This document shows positions 17,349 to 25,537 of a stretch of 64,000 bases of DNA, one piece after another (positions within the stretch are counted from its first letter, which is position 1; each line of letters begins with the position of its first letter). The translations under genes and the position numbers were made by a program. Source of the stretch: Massilia sp. PAMC28688 (GTDB taxonomy: Bacteria; Pseudomonadota; Gammaproteobacteria; Burkholderiales; Burkholderiaceae_D). The stretch covers positions 4,650,001 to 4,714,000 of the forward strand of contig NZ_CP080378.1 of the NCBI RefSeq assembly GCF_019443445.1, in the 5' to 3' direction. The notes beneath the pieces were generated by a model. That model saw only the letters and a list, made by a program, of their open reading frames with translations, did no database searches and had not been told where the DNA came from.

Positions 17349-17537
17349 GTGAGCCTTAAGGAGCATGCGGCGGCGCCCGACTGGCTGGTCGAGGCCTGCC
17401 TTGCCATTTTTATTTTGGCCATCGTGATAATGGGCGCAATCGCCGTGGTGGCTCGGTTGCGTCGCGGCCCAGACAAGCCTGGCCGGCCAAAAGCTAAGCT
17501 GCGGTTCAAAAGAAAACGACGCCGAGGCCGGAAATGA
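17349..17537 (+). CDS. Putative small single-span membrane protein
   Basis: A possible 62-residue product from a GTG codon, with a hydrophobic helix at residues ~13-36 (LVEACLAIFILAIVIMGAIAVV) bounded by Arg and a very basic tail (RFKRKRRRGRK). AGGGTG lies about 12 nt upstream. It follows czcD by 40 bp and converges on the czcN-like gene. The helix plus positive-inside tail looks like a real membrane peptide, but short length and GTG start leave doubt. Confidence 0.35.
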   Translation: MSLKEHAAAPDWLVEACLAIFILAIVIMGAIAVVARLRRGPDKPGRPKAKLRFKRKRRRGRK

Positions 17538-17552
17538 ATGGCGGACGAAGCG

Positions 17553-18158
17553 TCAGATCCACCGCCGGGTGCGGCCGCTGTAAGCACGATAACTTTCGCC
17601 GTGCTGTTCTTGCAAGAATGCCTCTTCCAGGCGCACTTGCACTTGCATGATCACGTCACCGACAAGCCAGAGCGCCAGCGTTACCGCGTTCGGCCGAATC
17701 AGCACCAGGCTCAGGAGGCACACACGCATCGCCAGAAAAATCGGATTGCGGGACCACCCGAAGAGGCCGCTGGTCACCAGTGCAGTGGTGTGGTTGGTGT
17801 CAATCCCGATGCGCCAGGAACGGCCCATCTGCGCCTGAGCGATGACGGTCCACAATATGGCAATCGACAATCCAAACCAGCCGGCGATTTTTACGGGGGT
17901 GTGCAACAGCCAAAGCAGCGCGCCCATCCCTTGTTCGATATTGGGCCAGATTAGCTGCCCGACGATATATGCGAAGAGGCAGATCATCAAGGCGCGCATC
18001 GCCGACGTCACGAAGCCGTAAACGTCGTCCGATGACGGCAGTACGTAAGGGTTCAGATTGCTCAGGCGCCACACTCGAACGGTCGGCCAGACGAAGGCTA
18101 CGGCGAAGTACATGACAAAGACCAGGGCGAGCATGACGCTTTCCGACATTAAAGTCAT
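17553..18158 (-). CDS. czcN: CzcN-like isoprenylcysteine carboxyl methyltransferase family membrane protein
   Basis: A 201-residue membrane protein of the ICMT/PEMT type. Four to five helices are followed by the signature HTTALVTSGLFGWSRNPIFLAM (the N/R-NP motif that binds AdoMet) and the C-terminal EEAFLQEQHGESYRAY motif. CzcN of Cupriavidus belongs to this family and lies beside czc genes, so the symbol is a family-and-context call. ATG 18158 has GAGGAG 6 nt upstream; earlier codons lack this. It is convergent with czcD and driven by a MerR-type promoter. Confidence 0.7.
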   Translation of the reverse strand: MTLMSESVMLALVFVMYFAVAFVWPTVRVWRLSNLNPYVLPSSDDVYGFVTSAMRALMICLFAYIVGQLIWPNIEQGMGALLWLLHTPVKIAGWFGLSIAILWTVIAQAQMGRSWRIGIDTNHTTALVTSGLFGWSRNPIFLAMRVCLLSLVLIRPNAVTLALWLVGDVIMQVQVRLEEAFLQEQHGESYRAYSGRTRRWI

Positions 18159-18207
18159 TGGTAACTCCTCAAAAATTAAAGCGGTCGTGACCACTTGGCT
18201 AGAACCC

Positions 18208-18239
18208 TATTAGAAACTCTATAGCTACTATAGGGTCAA
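18208..18239 (-). promoter_or_regulatory. MerR-type promoter of the czcN-like gene
   Basis: On the minus strand: TTGACC (18239-18234), dyad ACCCTATAG-TAG-CTATAGAGT, 20-bp spacer and -10 CTAATA (18213-18208). It closely resembles CadR/PbrR sites. No merR gene is adjacent, so cadR (6793) or the MerR at 40649 would act in trans. Confidence 0.7.
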
Positions 18240-18314
18240 GCTTTTCGTTCGAGCACTTTTGAGATCGGCTTATTTGCTGCTGCTTCGCACTCGCTGCGGG
18301 CGAAACGGATATTG

Positions 18315-18350
18315 AGGGGCGGCCGGGATATAGCGTAAAACTCCGCAAAA
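18315..18350 (+). repeat. Degenerate copy of the transposon terminal repeat
   Basis: AGGGGCGGCCGGGAT at 18315-18329 differs by one base from the first 15 bp of the terminal repeat at 6430, and GTAAAA...CTCC follows where the terminal repeat has GTAAAAATACCC. Orientation is the same as the left end. It lies 83 bp beyond the 3' end of the tnpS-like gene and may mark the end of an older Tn3-family element. Confidence 0.45.
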
Positions 18351-18432
18351 TGTCTCGTATCTGATTGATTGCAATAACTGACTCGCTTGACCTTCGCCCG
18401 CCGGCATGGCCAGTAGCCGGAGGCATGCGTTT

Positions 18433-19398
18433 TCATTCACGTTCAGTGATCTGCCCGCCAGTGGTCGGGCATGATTGCTCAATGCGGTGCCGTGCAAACG
18501 GATCGGCGCCTTCGACGTAACGCAGCGCCGACTGTACGTTTTTCCAGCCGACATATTCCATAAGCGTCTTGATGTCCCAATCGTTTGCGGTGGCCCACTG
18601 GGCGAAACCACGCCGTAGCGAATGCCCGCTGTACTGAGCGGCGAAGGCGATGCCGGCATCGCCAAACAGCGAGCGCAGCAGTGGAACGAAACTATTAATG
18701 TGCAATCCTTGGGCGCCTATGTGCCCCCAGCGATCGATGCTGCGAAATACCGCGCCTTCGGTCAGTCCGGCTAGGGCGATCCAGGCGGCGTAGGCTTCGA
18801 CCGGACACAGCCGGGCGAGCGCCGGCGCTTTGAACGTGGTGCCTTTGTGGCTTCGGTCGCCCTTGGACTGGGGCAGAAAGCACGTCATCCCCTCGCCGTG
18901 CGTAATGTCGATGTATTCGACCTGCAACCGCGTCAATTCATCCCCGCGAAATCCGCGCCAGAAGCCCAACAGCAGAATAGCCTTGTCGCGCGCGCATCGC
19001 AACTGCGCTGGCCTATCCCCCGCCACTGTCGCGGTAGCGATTTGAACGTCGAGCCACTGGGCTACTAGTGCCAGTTGCTCGAGCTGCAGTGGCCGCGCGC
19101 GCTTTTCCTGCGCCGGGTGCAGTGCCTGAATGCCCCGCAAGACCTTGCGCACCACGGGCGCTTTGGTCGGATCGGGAAACCCCTGGTCAATGTGCCACTG
19201 CGCCAGCGCGGCAAGACGCTGACGCAACGTGTTGATGGCCAATGATTCGGCATGGTCGACCAGGTAACGGGCGATCGAATCTGCCGTCGCGGGCAGGAAG
19301 CCCCCCCATTCGATTTCAAAATGCCGGGCTGCCGCTTGATAGCTGCGCCGCGTGTTCTCGCGGGTCGCTGCGTGAACATAGGTATCGATTTTGCTCAT
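18433..19398 (-). CDS. tnpS: TnpS-like tyrosine recombinase (cointegrate resolution)
   Basis: A 321-residue tyrosine recombinase with an N-terminal SAM-like core-binding domain and a catalytic domain holding the Arg of box I (GFWRGFRGDELTRL), HSLRRGFAQW (H-x-x-R) and the Tyr of SALRYVEG. Size and its divergence from a KfrA-like coiled-coil gene match TnpS of Tn4651-group Tn3 transposons, which with TnpT resolves cointegrates at a site between the two genes. Here defence genes lie between. An integrase of another kind cannot be ruled out by eye. Confidence 0.7.
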   Translation of the reverse strand: MSKIDTYVHAATRENTRRSYQAAARHFEIEWGGFLPATADSIARYLVDHAESLAINTLRQRLAALAQWHIDQGFPDPTKAPVVRKVLRGIQALHPAQEKRARPLQLEQLALVAQWLDVQIATATVAGDRPAQLRCARDKAILLLGFWRGFRGDELTRLQVEYIDITHGEGMTCFLPQSKGDRSHKGTTFKAPALARLCPVEAYAAWIALAGLTEGAVFRSIDRWGHIGAQGLHINSFVPLLRSLFGDAGIAFAAQYSGHSLRRGFAQWATANDWDIKTLMEYVGWKNVQSALRYVEGADPFARHRIEQSCPTTGGQITERE

Positions 19399-19441
19399 TG
19401 CATTCCAATCCGATGAAAGGACGTCCAGCGCCGGCCAGATT

Positions 19442-20218
19442 TCATTCGGGAATCAGCCTCTTGATTTCCCCCTCGGCGCTGTATGGCATATCTTCCCGTT
19501 CCATGCGCCGTACTTCCGCAATGATCGCTTTGGCCCGCGCCAACTTGTCCTTGCGCCACTGGGCTTGGTCATAGTTCAGGGTTAGGTTATCAAAGATCGT
19601 AAACAGGTAATCGCGCAAATTTAGCGCCGTGGGAAAAGAAAGGGTAATCACCCACCGTTCTAAACTGAATGAATCGTAGACATAGCCGTTCTGCGCGTTC
19701 CAATACTTCAGCAGTCGAATGGCGGGCTTGATTTTGGAAAGTTCCGCATTGTTCTTTGTGACCAAGCTGGCATTGAAATCGTTGGGGTTCGTCGACTGCC
19801 AGGCAGTCGCTCCATTTGGGATTCGGTATCCGGCCGCATATTGTTCTTTCAGTGCGGGCACCAGGTCGAATCGGATGTGGTTTAGCAAGAGGACAATCGT
19901 CGGCGACGACTGTTTGATGTCGGAGCGCGAGTAATGAGTTTCCGCGAAGCGCTTGAGGCGGTCCAGGTAGGTTTGCGGAGAATAGCTGCCCTCGGCAAAC
20001 ACCACCATGTAGTCGATGTCGGAGTGCTCATCCATTGCGCGGGGCAAGATGGTGCCGCGGGTCGACGACCCGAATCGAAACTGATCGCTCAGGCCGCTTC
20101 CAAAGTATGTGGTGAGCCTTGATTTGAGGGTGCTGATCGACGTATTGATCGAACTCTGCTCGCTGCTCGAAAGCACCGCGTCACTCGCACGCTTGTCCAG
20201 ATAGGTGATGAGCGACAT
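19442..20218 (-). CDS. SMODS-type (CD-NTase-like) nucleotidyltransferase
   Basis: A 258-residue nucleotidyltransferase. The fold signature RFGSSTRGT (Gly50-Ser51) is followed by Asp67-x-Asp69 in HSDIDYMVVF and a third Asp118 in IRFDLVPAL, a complete metal triad of the pol-beta/CD-NTase superfamily. Proteins of this SMODS class make nucleotide second messengers in bacterial conflict systems. It starts immediately after the TAA of the SLATT gene (TAAATG), so the two form a coupled operon: messenger synthase plus membrane effector. Product nucleotide unknown. No cap2/cap3-type accessory genes are adjacent. Confidence 0.8.
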   Translation of the reverse strand: MSLITYLDKRASDAVLSSSEQSSINTSISTLKSRLTTYFGSGLSDQFRFGSSTRGTILPRAMDEHSDIDYMVVFAEGSYSPQTYLDRLKRFAETHYSRSDIKQSSPTIVLLLNHIRFDLVPALKEQYAAGYRIPNGATAWQSTNPNDFNASLVTKNNAELSKIKPAIRLLKYWNAQNGYVYDSFSLERWVITLSFPTALNLRDYLFTIFDNLTLNYDQAQWRKDKLARAKAIIAEVRRMEREDMPYSAEGEIKRLIPE

Positions 20219-20734
20219 TTATGCGCCTCCAGGCAGGTCGACGCGATGTGCTCCCTCGCCCTCGTCGATACCTTTGCGCGCCAGTTCGAAGTCCGCGCGT
20301 GAGAACTGCGCGCTTGCTTGGTTGAGCTCGTTCCGTCGCTTTGTGAACTCGTCCAACCCGGCGATCGCAGCCAGCTCGTCACACGCGTACTGCAGGCGGA
20401 TCTCGCGAAATACGCGCGCATCGTTACGCAGTGTCAAATACTGGTCGCCACTGCCTTTATGGGCTGCGGCCCGCTCCGACGGCTTCAGAAAGGTCATCAG
20501 AGATGTGAGTACGGCGACTACGGATGACATCACGCCGGCTGCGCTGCCGTAATCCTTGAAAAATGCCGCTCCCGCCAGGGCGCTCAGAACGACGGACGGA
20601 ACGCCGAGCCAATAGTGGTAACGCGCCCACCGGTCGCCGGCGTTAAAGTGCGCTTTTCCTGAGTGGATACAGTCTTCCTCGATGCGTTTAAGTTCAGCCC
20701 CGATGGCCGATTTGGATGCATTTGCGTTTTCCAC
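20219..20734 (-). CDS. SLATT-domain two-helix membrane effector
   Basis: A 171-residue protein with a soluble N-terminal helix, two membrane helices (about residues 40-60, WLGVPSVVLSALAGAAFF, and 66-84, AAGVMSSVVAVLTSLMTFL) and a long C-terminal helical region beginning SERAAAHKGSGDQYLTLRND. This is the SLATT layout (SMODS- and SLOG-associating 2TM effector), predicted to form pores in response to a nucleotide signal and kill or arrest infected cells. It is the first gene of the two-gene operon with the SMODS enzyme downstream. Family-level inference; SLATT subtype not assigned. Confidence 0.8.
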   Translation of the reverse strand: MENANASKSAIGAELKRIEEDCIHSGKAHFNAGDRWARYHYWLGVPSVVLSALAGAAFFKDYGSAAGVMSSVVAVLTSLMTFLKPSERAAAHKGSGDQYLTLRNDARVFREIRLQYACDELAAIAGLDEFTKRRNELNQASAQFSRADFELARKGIDEGEGAHRVDLPGGA

Positions 20735-20850
20735 GTATTCCTCTCTATTGGTTTCGGATCTGGCCGGGAGACGCCCCCATCAAGGGAACGCATGGGCCAA
20801 AACGGACCCGTACGCCATTGTTGCGACAAATATCCATCCATTCTCGGATC

Positions 20851-20942
20851 ACATGGGATAAGAATACATTATCCATTATTAGAAATTGCTATCCGACCAC
20901 GAACTCTTGAGCTAGAATCCCATGTTATTACGTGGTATGTAA
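20851..20942. repeat. Inverted repeats in the SLATT-tnpT gap; candidate resolution site
   Basis: ACATGGGAT (20851-20859) pairs with ATCCCATGT (20917-20925), 57 bp apart, and the right arm runs into a smaller dyad ATTAC-GTGGTAT-GTAAT (20927-20943 region). In Tn4651-type elements the resolution site lies beside tnpT in the tnpS-tnpT gap, so this is the best candidate; it may also be the TnpT operator and the divergent promoter region. Confidence 0.4.
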
Positions 20943-20969
20943 TCCAGTACGCTATTTCGTGGAGGCCCG

Positions 20970-22007
20970 ATGGCCCGGACCGGACTGTATCAATCGGAAG
21001 TGAAGAAGGCGCGGGACGCCCTGATCGCGCAGGGCAAGCATCCGTCGGTCGACGCGGTGCGGGTTGCGCTCGGCAACACAGGGTCAAAGACGACCATCCA
21101 CAAGTACCTGAAGGAACTCGAAGAGCAGGACGGCGGGGCCGGTGACCGCAAGGCGTCCATCACGGAGGCATTACACGATCTTGTCGCCAGGCTGGCGGCC
21201 CAATTACACGAGGAAGGCAATGCGCGCGTCGTCGAGGTCGAGGCGCAGTCCCTTGAGAAGGACCGCGTGCACGCCGCAGCCCTGGCCGCGCTGCGCAGCG
21301 ACATCGAATCGCTGGGCGGTCGGCTCGAACGCGTCCAGGCCGGAGCAGATCGGGAAAGTGCAGCGCACGCCGAGGCCCGCGCGAACCTTCAAGATGAGAC
21401 GATTGCGCGACACACGGCCGAGCAGCAGGTGGCCGACCTCAAGGAGCGGGTGCTTGAGAACGATGCGCACCGGCTCTCGCTCGAAGAAAAACATAAGCAC
21501 GCCCGCGAGGCGCTGGAGCACTACCGCCAATCGGTCAAGGAGCAGCGCGAGCAGGACCAGCGCCGCCACGAGCAGCAGATACAGCAGCTGCAGGCCGAAA
21601 TGCGCCAGCTGCAGCAAAGCCTGATCGTCAAGCAGGACGACATCACCCGGCTGAACCAGGAAGGCGCGCGCCTGGTCTCGGACCTCTCGCATGCGCAGGC
21701 GGCACTATACGCCCAACAAGCCCAGGGCCGGCAATTGGTGCAGCAGATTGCGACGCTCCAGGATGCCGCCCAACAGGCATTGATCCGGCTCGCAGCCAAG
21801 GATGCACAGACAGGGGCGCTGCACGAGCAGGCGGCGGCGGCCGTGTCGAAGGCGGAGGCGGCATTCGGCCGGGTGCGCGAGCTCGAACTGGCGCTGGCGA
21901 CGGCGGACGCGACGCTGGCGTCGCAGCACGAGGTGGCCAGCGAACTTCGCGCCCATCTGGCAAGCCGGGCTCAGAAAGCGGATAACGAACCAGAAGCCCG
22001 GACCTGA
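20970..22007 (+). CDS. tnpT: TnpT-like KfrA-type DNA-binding coiled-coil protein
   Basis: A 345-residue protein. Residues 1-60 form a KfrA-like DNA-binding domain (YQSEVKKARDALIAQG, VDAVRVALGN, TTIHKYLKEL); residues ~70-340 are an almost unbroken Gln/Glu/Ala/Arg-rich coiled coil. TnpT of Tn4651-like transposons has this layout and assists the TnpS recombinase at the resolution site. It is divergent from tnpS but separated from it by the SLATT/SMODS operon. Plasmid-type KfrA is the alternative reading; the neighbour tnpS favours TnpT. Confidence 0.7.
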   Translation: MARTGLYQSEVKKARDALIAQGKHPSVDAVRVALGNTGSKTTIHKYLKELEEQDGGAGDRKASITEALHDLVARLAAQLHEEGNARVVEVEAQSLEKDRVHAAALAALRSDIESLGGRLERVQAGADRESAAHAEARANLQDETIARHTAEQQVADLKERVLENDAHRLSLEEKHKHAREALEHYRQSVKEQREQDQRRHEQQIQQLQAEMRQLQQSLIVKQDDITRLNQEGARLVSDLSHAQAALYAQQAQGRQLVQQIATLQDAAQQALIRLAAKDAQTGALHEQAAAAVSKAEAAFGRVRELELALATADATLASQHEVASELRAHLASRAQKADNEPEART

Positions 22008-22133
22008 TTCGCGCAGCGAGCTAGCCCAAAGCCATCTGCAACATCAATGCGTATGCCTAAGTCTCAGAAGCGGGCGCGTTTGACAAGCTACATGTAACGG
22101 CGTAGTCTAAAAAAGGTCAATATCCCAGTTCGC

Positions 22134-22541
22134 ATGAAAACATCCTATTCCAAACGTCTACTGACGGCCATCGTAGCAATTTTCAGTATGCTGTTCATGC
22201 AGCTGGCTGTAGCTTCGTACGCCTGCCCAGGGATGTCGGCGGGAAGCAATACGGGCGTTTCGACTGCCCCAACAATGATGGAAGACATGCCGAACTGCGA
22301 CGGTATGGATCCCGAGCAGTCGACACTGTGCCATCTGTACGCATATGGCGAACCAGCCAAACAGTCACTTGATAAGACACCAGCACCGGTCGTGCCGCCT
22401 TTTGTGGGCGTCGAGTTGGTGTTGAGCTTGGCCATTTTCGATGTAATTGTCATTCCCTCCCTACCGGCCTATCCGCCAATCGCTTTGACGCGAACGTCCT
22501 CCCCGCCAATTGCGATCCGCAATTGCTGTTTCAGAATCTAA
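22134..22541 (+). CDS. Small secreted protein leading the cus operon
   Basis: A 135-residue protein with a signal peptide (MKTSYSKRLLTAIVAIFSMLF, cut near VAS), a Cys/Met segment (MMEDMPNCDGMDPEQSTLCH) and a second hydrophobic stretch (VGVELVLSLAIFDVIVI), ending IAIRNCCFRI. I know similar short proteins upstream of betaproteobacterial copper/silver RND operons but no assigned function. The Cys and Met residues suggest copper binding. It stands 78 bp before cusC. Confidence 0.6.
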   Translation: MKTSYSKRLLTAIVAIFSMLFMQLAVASYACPGMSAGSNTGVSTAPTMMEDMPNCDGMDPEQSTLCHLYAYGEPAKQSLDKTPAPVVPPFVGVELVLSLAIFDVIVIPSLPAYPPIALTRTSSPPIAIRNCCFRI

Positions 22542-22619
22542 TATTCCAGACTGCCTAGTTCGTCATCGCATCGCCGTTCGCGGTGAGTGCGCTGTTGTTC
22601 GTCGCATTCTGGAGGTTCC

Positions 22620-23954
22620 ATGTCATTCCCTTTATCAGCGCGTCTTGACGCGCGCTCGAATCGTCTTCGCATCGTGTCGAAGATTTCGCTTGTCCTGTCG
22701 CTGCTCGCCAGCGAAGCAGCAATTGCGGCGCCGCAGCCGTTAACTCTTGGGCAAGCCCAGAAACAAGCGGTCGCCCGCTCCCGTCAGCTGACGGCCGAGG
22801 ACCATGCAATCGCGGGAGCACGCGACATGGCCATAGCCGCCGGTCAGCTTCCAGATCCGGTTCTAAAGGCTGGTATCGACAACCTTCCTGTCAGCACCAG
22901 TGACCGCTTCAGTTTAACCAAGGATTTCATGACCATGCGGCGCATTGGCATCTCGCAAGAGCTGACGCGCGCCGACAAGCGGCAGTCGCGCTTTGCGCGT
23001 TATGAGCGCGAAGCGCTCAAATTCGCGGCCCAGAAAGACGTCGTGCTCGCCACGATCCAACGCGAAACGGCAATCGCCTGGTTGGAGCGCTATTACACCG
23101 AACAGATGGCTGCGCTGATCTCTGTGCAATCCGATCAGGCGCGGCAAGAGATCGAAGCTGCAGAGGCGGCTTATCGCGGCGGTCGCGGCACGCGTGCCGA
23201 TATACTTGCGGCCCGCTCAGGGCTATTGCTCCTGGATGATCGGGCCAGCGAAATTGACCGCCGGCTCCACGTTTCACAGACCATGCTCGCGCGCTGGACT
23301 GGCGTACATGACAACTCGGCGTTAGCCGGAACCCCCGATATCGACCATATCCGTCTTAATACCGCGACGCTCGATAAGGACCTGGCCCATCATCCAAAGA
23401 TCACCGTGCTGAACCGGCAGGAGGAAGTGGCGCGCGCTGAGGCCAATGTGGCGCGGGCAAACCAGCGCGCCGACTGGAGCGTGGAAGTTTCGTTCCAGCA
23501 GCGCGGTTCTGAGTACTCGAACATGGTCTCTGTCGGGCTTTCCGTGCCGCTGCAATGGGATCGAAAAAGACGGCAAGACCGGGAACTAAGCGCAAAGCTT
23601 GCCATGGTTGAGCAGACGACGGCCGAACGTGACGAGATGCTTCGGGACCATGTCGCTGAGACGCGCGCCCTGATCGTCCAGTGGACAAGTGGACGGGAGC
23701 GCATTTCCCGGTACAGGAGTCAATTGATTACGATTTCTGGCGAACGAACCCAGGCCGTTTTAGCCGGATATCGCGGCGGAAAGGCGACGCTCAGCGAGGT
23801 GCTTGCAGCAAGGCGCAACGAGACCGAGGTCCGCATGCAAGCGATCGAGCTGCAACTGGACACAGCCAGGATATGGGCGCAACTGAACTTCCTCTTTCCC
23901 GAGGCCCAAGGTTTCCAGCATGCCACTACATTCAACCCAAAGGACCCAAAATGA
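22620..23954 (+). CDS. cusC: CusC-type outer-membrane factor
   Basis: A 444-residue TolC-family outer-membrane channel with signal peptide (VSKISLVLSLLASEAAIAA) and two OEP repeats (LTLGQAQKQAVARSRQL, AYRGGRGTRADILAARSG, GYRGGKATLSEVLAARRNE). ATG 22620 has GGAGG 5 nt upstream. Its stop overlaps the cusB start (ATGA). In company with a Cu/Ag-type pump it forms the outer channel of a CusCBA export complex. Confidence 0.87.
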   Translation: MSFPLSARLDARSNRLRIVSKISLVLSLLASEAAIAAPQPLTLGQAQKQAVARSRQLTAEDHAIAGARDMAIAAGQLPDPVLKAGIDNLPVSTSDRFSLTKDFMTMRRIGISQELTRADKRQSRFARYEREALKFAAQKDVVLATIQRETAIAWLERYYTEQMAALISVQSDQARQEIEAAEAAYRGGRGTRADILAARSGLLLLDDRASEIDRRLHVSQTMLARWTGVHDNSALAGTPDIDHIRLNTATLDKDLAHHPKITVLNRQEEVARAEANVARANQRADWSVEVSFQQRGSEYSNMVSVGLSVPLQWDRKRRQDRELSAKLAMVEQTTAERDEMLRDHVAETRALIVQWTSGRERISRYRSQLITISGERTQAVLAGYRGGKATLSEVLAARRNETEVRMQAIELQLDTARIWAQLNFLFPEAQGFQHATTFNPKDPK

Positions 23955-25537
23955 AGAACAAGAAGGTTCTCGCGCTGATCATCGTAATCATGGTCGCAGC
24001 CGTCGCCTACGGTGCCTACCACCTCGGCATGCGTCAGGGTATGAAGGAGATGCCGATGGCATCAGGCGCGACAGCAAACGGCGCTCACGCGGCCGCCAAC
24101 AGCGGTGGAAAGAAGCCGTTGTACTGGCACGATCCGATGGTCCCCGGCCAAAAGTTTGACAAGCCGGGTAAGTCGCCCTTCATGGACATGCAACTAGTTC
24201 CCGTGTACGGCGGCAGCGAGGGTGACGACGGCACAGTGTCGATCAGTCCCCGGGTCCAGCAAAATCTGGGCGTGCGCACCGCGGCAGTCACGACGGGCAA
24301 ACTTTCTTCAGGCGTCGTCGCGGTGGGAAGCGTCGCCTATAACGAGCGGGACGTCGCATTAGTCCAAGCGCGCAGCAATGGTTTTATTGAGCGGCTCTAC
24401 GTACGCGCCCCATTAGATCCCGTCAGGAAGGGGCAGCCCCTGGCCGAGTTGTACGTGCCGGACTGGATCGCCGCTCAGGAGGAATTTCTGGCAGTGCGGC
24501 GGATGCGGGGAAGCGGCATGGCATCCCTGGTCGACGGTGCGCGCCAGCGCATGCGTTTGGCTGGCATGACAGCGGAGCAGGTGCGCCTGGTCGAGTCAAG
24601 CGGCAAGGTGCACTCGCGTGTGACGATTTCGGCCCCCGTAAGCGGTGTCATCGCCGAGCTTGGCACGCGTGACGGGATGACTGTGATGGCGGGTGCCCAA
24701 CTATTTCGCATCAATGGAACCAGTTCCGTGTGGGTCAATGCCGAGGTGCCGGAGAGCTTGGCTGCGAAGGTGCGGCCCGGCGATGCGGTCGAAGCTCGTG
24801 CGCCGGCGCTCCCGGGGAGCGTATTCAAGGGTAAGGTGGGCGCCATTCTGCCCGAAGTGAACGCCGCGACACGTACGCTAAAAGCGCGAATCGAGCTGGC
24901 CAATCGGAACGGCAAACTGGTGCCAGGTATGTTCGCATCCCTCACCTTTTCCTCTAGTGGTGGAGACGACGTCTTGCTGGTGCCCTCGGAGGCAGTGATA
25001 CAGACCGGCACCCGCAGCGTCGTGATGCTTGCCCAAGACGGCGGCAAATTCATTCCTGTCGAGGTCGAGCTTGGCAGCGAGAACAATGGCCAGACCGAGA
25101 TCCGCAAGGGTCTGGCACTTGGGCAAAAAATAGTCGTGTCTGGTCAGTTCTTGATCGACTCGGAGGCCAGCCTCAAAGGGGCGGCGACTCGCATGATCGA
25201 TATCCCGGCACCAGCGGCCGAGCAAGCGGCTCGGCTGCACCATGGGGAGGGCAAGGTAGAGGAAATCAGCAAGGACGAAGTCACGATATCGCACGGCCCC
25301 ATCCCTTCTTTGCAGTGGGGGCCAATGACAATGCCTTTTACATTGACCGCAGCGATTCCCAGCAACGTGCGCGTGGGCGATCATGTTGCGTTCGATGTTA
25401 AGCAGCGCAAAGACGGCAGCTTTGAAATTGCCGCGATTTCGCGCCTTCCCGCCCAGCCTGCAAAAACTGCCAAACCCGCGGAAAGCGCCATGGAGCCAGG
25501 CATGAAGATGCCGGCGCCGACGGGAGTCAAGAAATGA
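23951..25537 (+). CDS. cusB: CusB-type adaptor with fused CusF-like domain
   Basis: A 528-residue RND adaptor. After one membrane anchor it has a heavy-metal-binding module ([27 protein letters not shown]), the lipoyl/hairpin and beta-barrel domains, and at the C-terminus (about 410-480) a CusF-like OB fold with the copper-binding pattern [10 protein letters not shown]. CusB takes Cu(I)/Ag(I) from CusF and opens CusA. The fused CusF domain brings the chaperone in cis; a separate cusF lies downstream. ATG 23951 overlaps cusC, and the stop overlaps cusA, each by ATGA. Confidence 0.9.
   Translation: MKNKKVLALIIVIMVAAVAYGAYHLGMRQGMKEMPMASGATANGAHAAANSGGKKPLYWHDPMVPGQKFDKPGKSPFMDMQLVPVYGGSEGDDGTVSISPRVQQNLGVRTAAVTTGKLSSGVVAVGSVAYNERDVALVQARSNGFIERLYVRAPLDPVRKGQPLAELYVPDWIAAQEEFLAVRRMRGSGMASLVDGARQRMRLAGMTAEQVRLVESSGKVHSRVTISAPVSGVIAELGTRDGMTVMAGAQLFRINGTSSVWVNAEVPESLAAKVRPGDAVEARAPALPGSVFKGKVGAILPEVNAATRTLKARIELANRNGKLVPGMFASLTFSSSGGDDVLLVPSEAVIQTGTRSVVMLAQDGGKFIPVEVELGSENNGQTEIRKGLALGQKIVVSGQFLIDSEASLKGAATRMIDIPAPAAEQAARLHHGEGKVEEISKDEVTISHGPIPSLQWGPMTMPFTLTAAIPSNVRVGDHVAFDVKQRKDGSFEIAAISRLPAQPAKTAKPAESAMEPGMKMPAPTGVKK

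Noticed and set aside
18199..18432. Short minus-strand frames between the czcN promoter and tnpS
   Set aside because: They overlap the MerR-type promoter and the degenerate transposon end and have no start signals or recognisable sequence.
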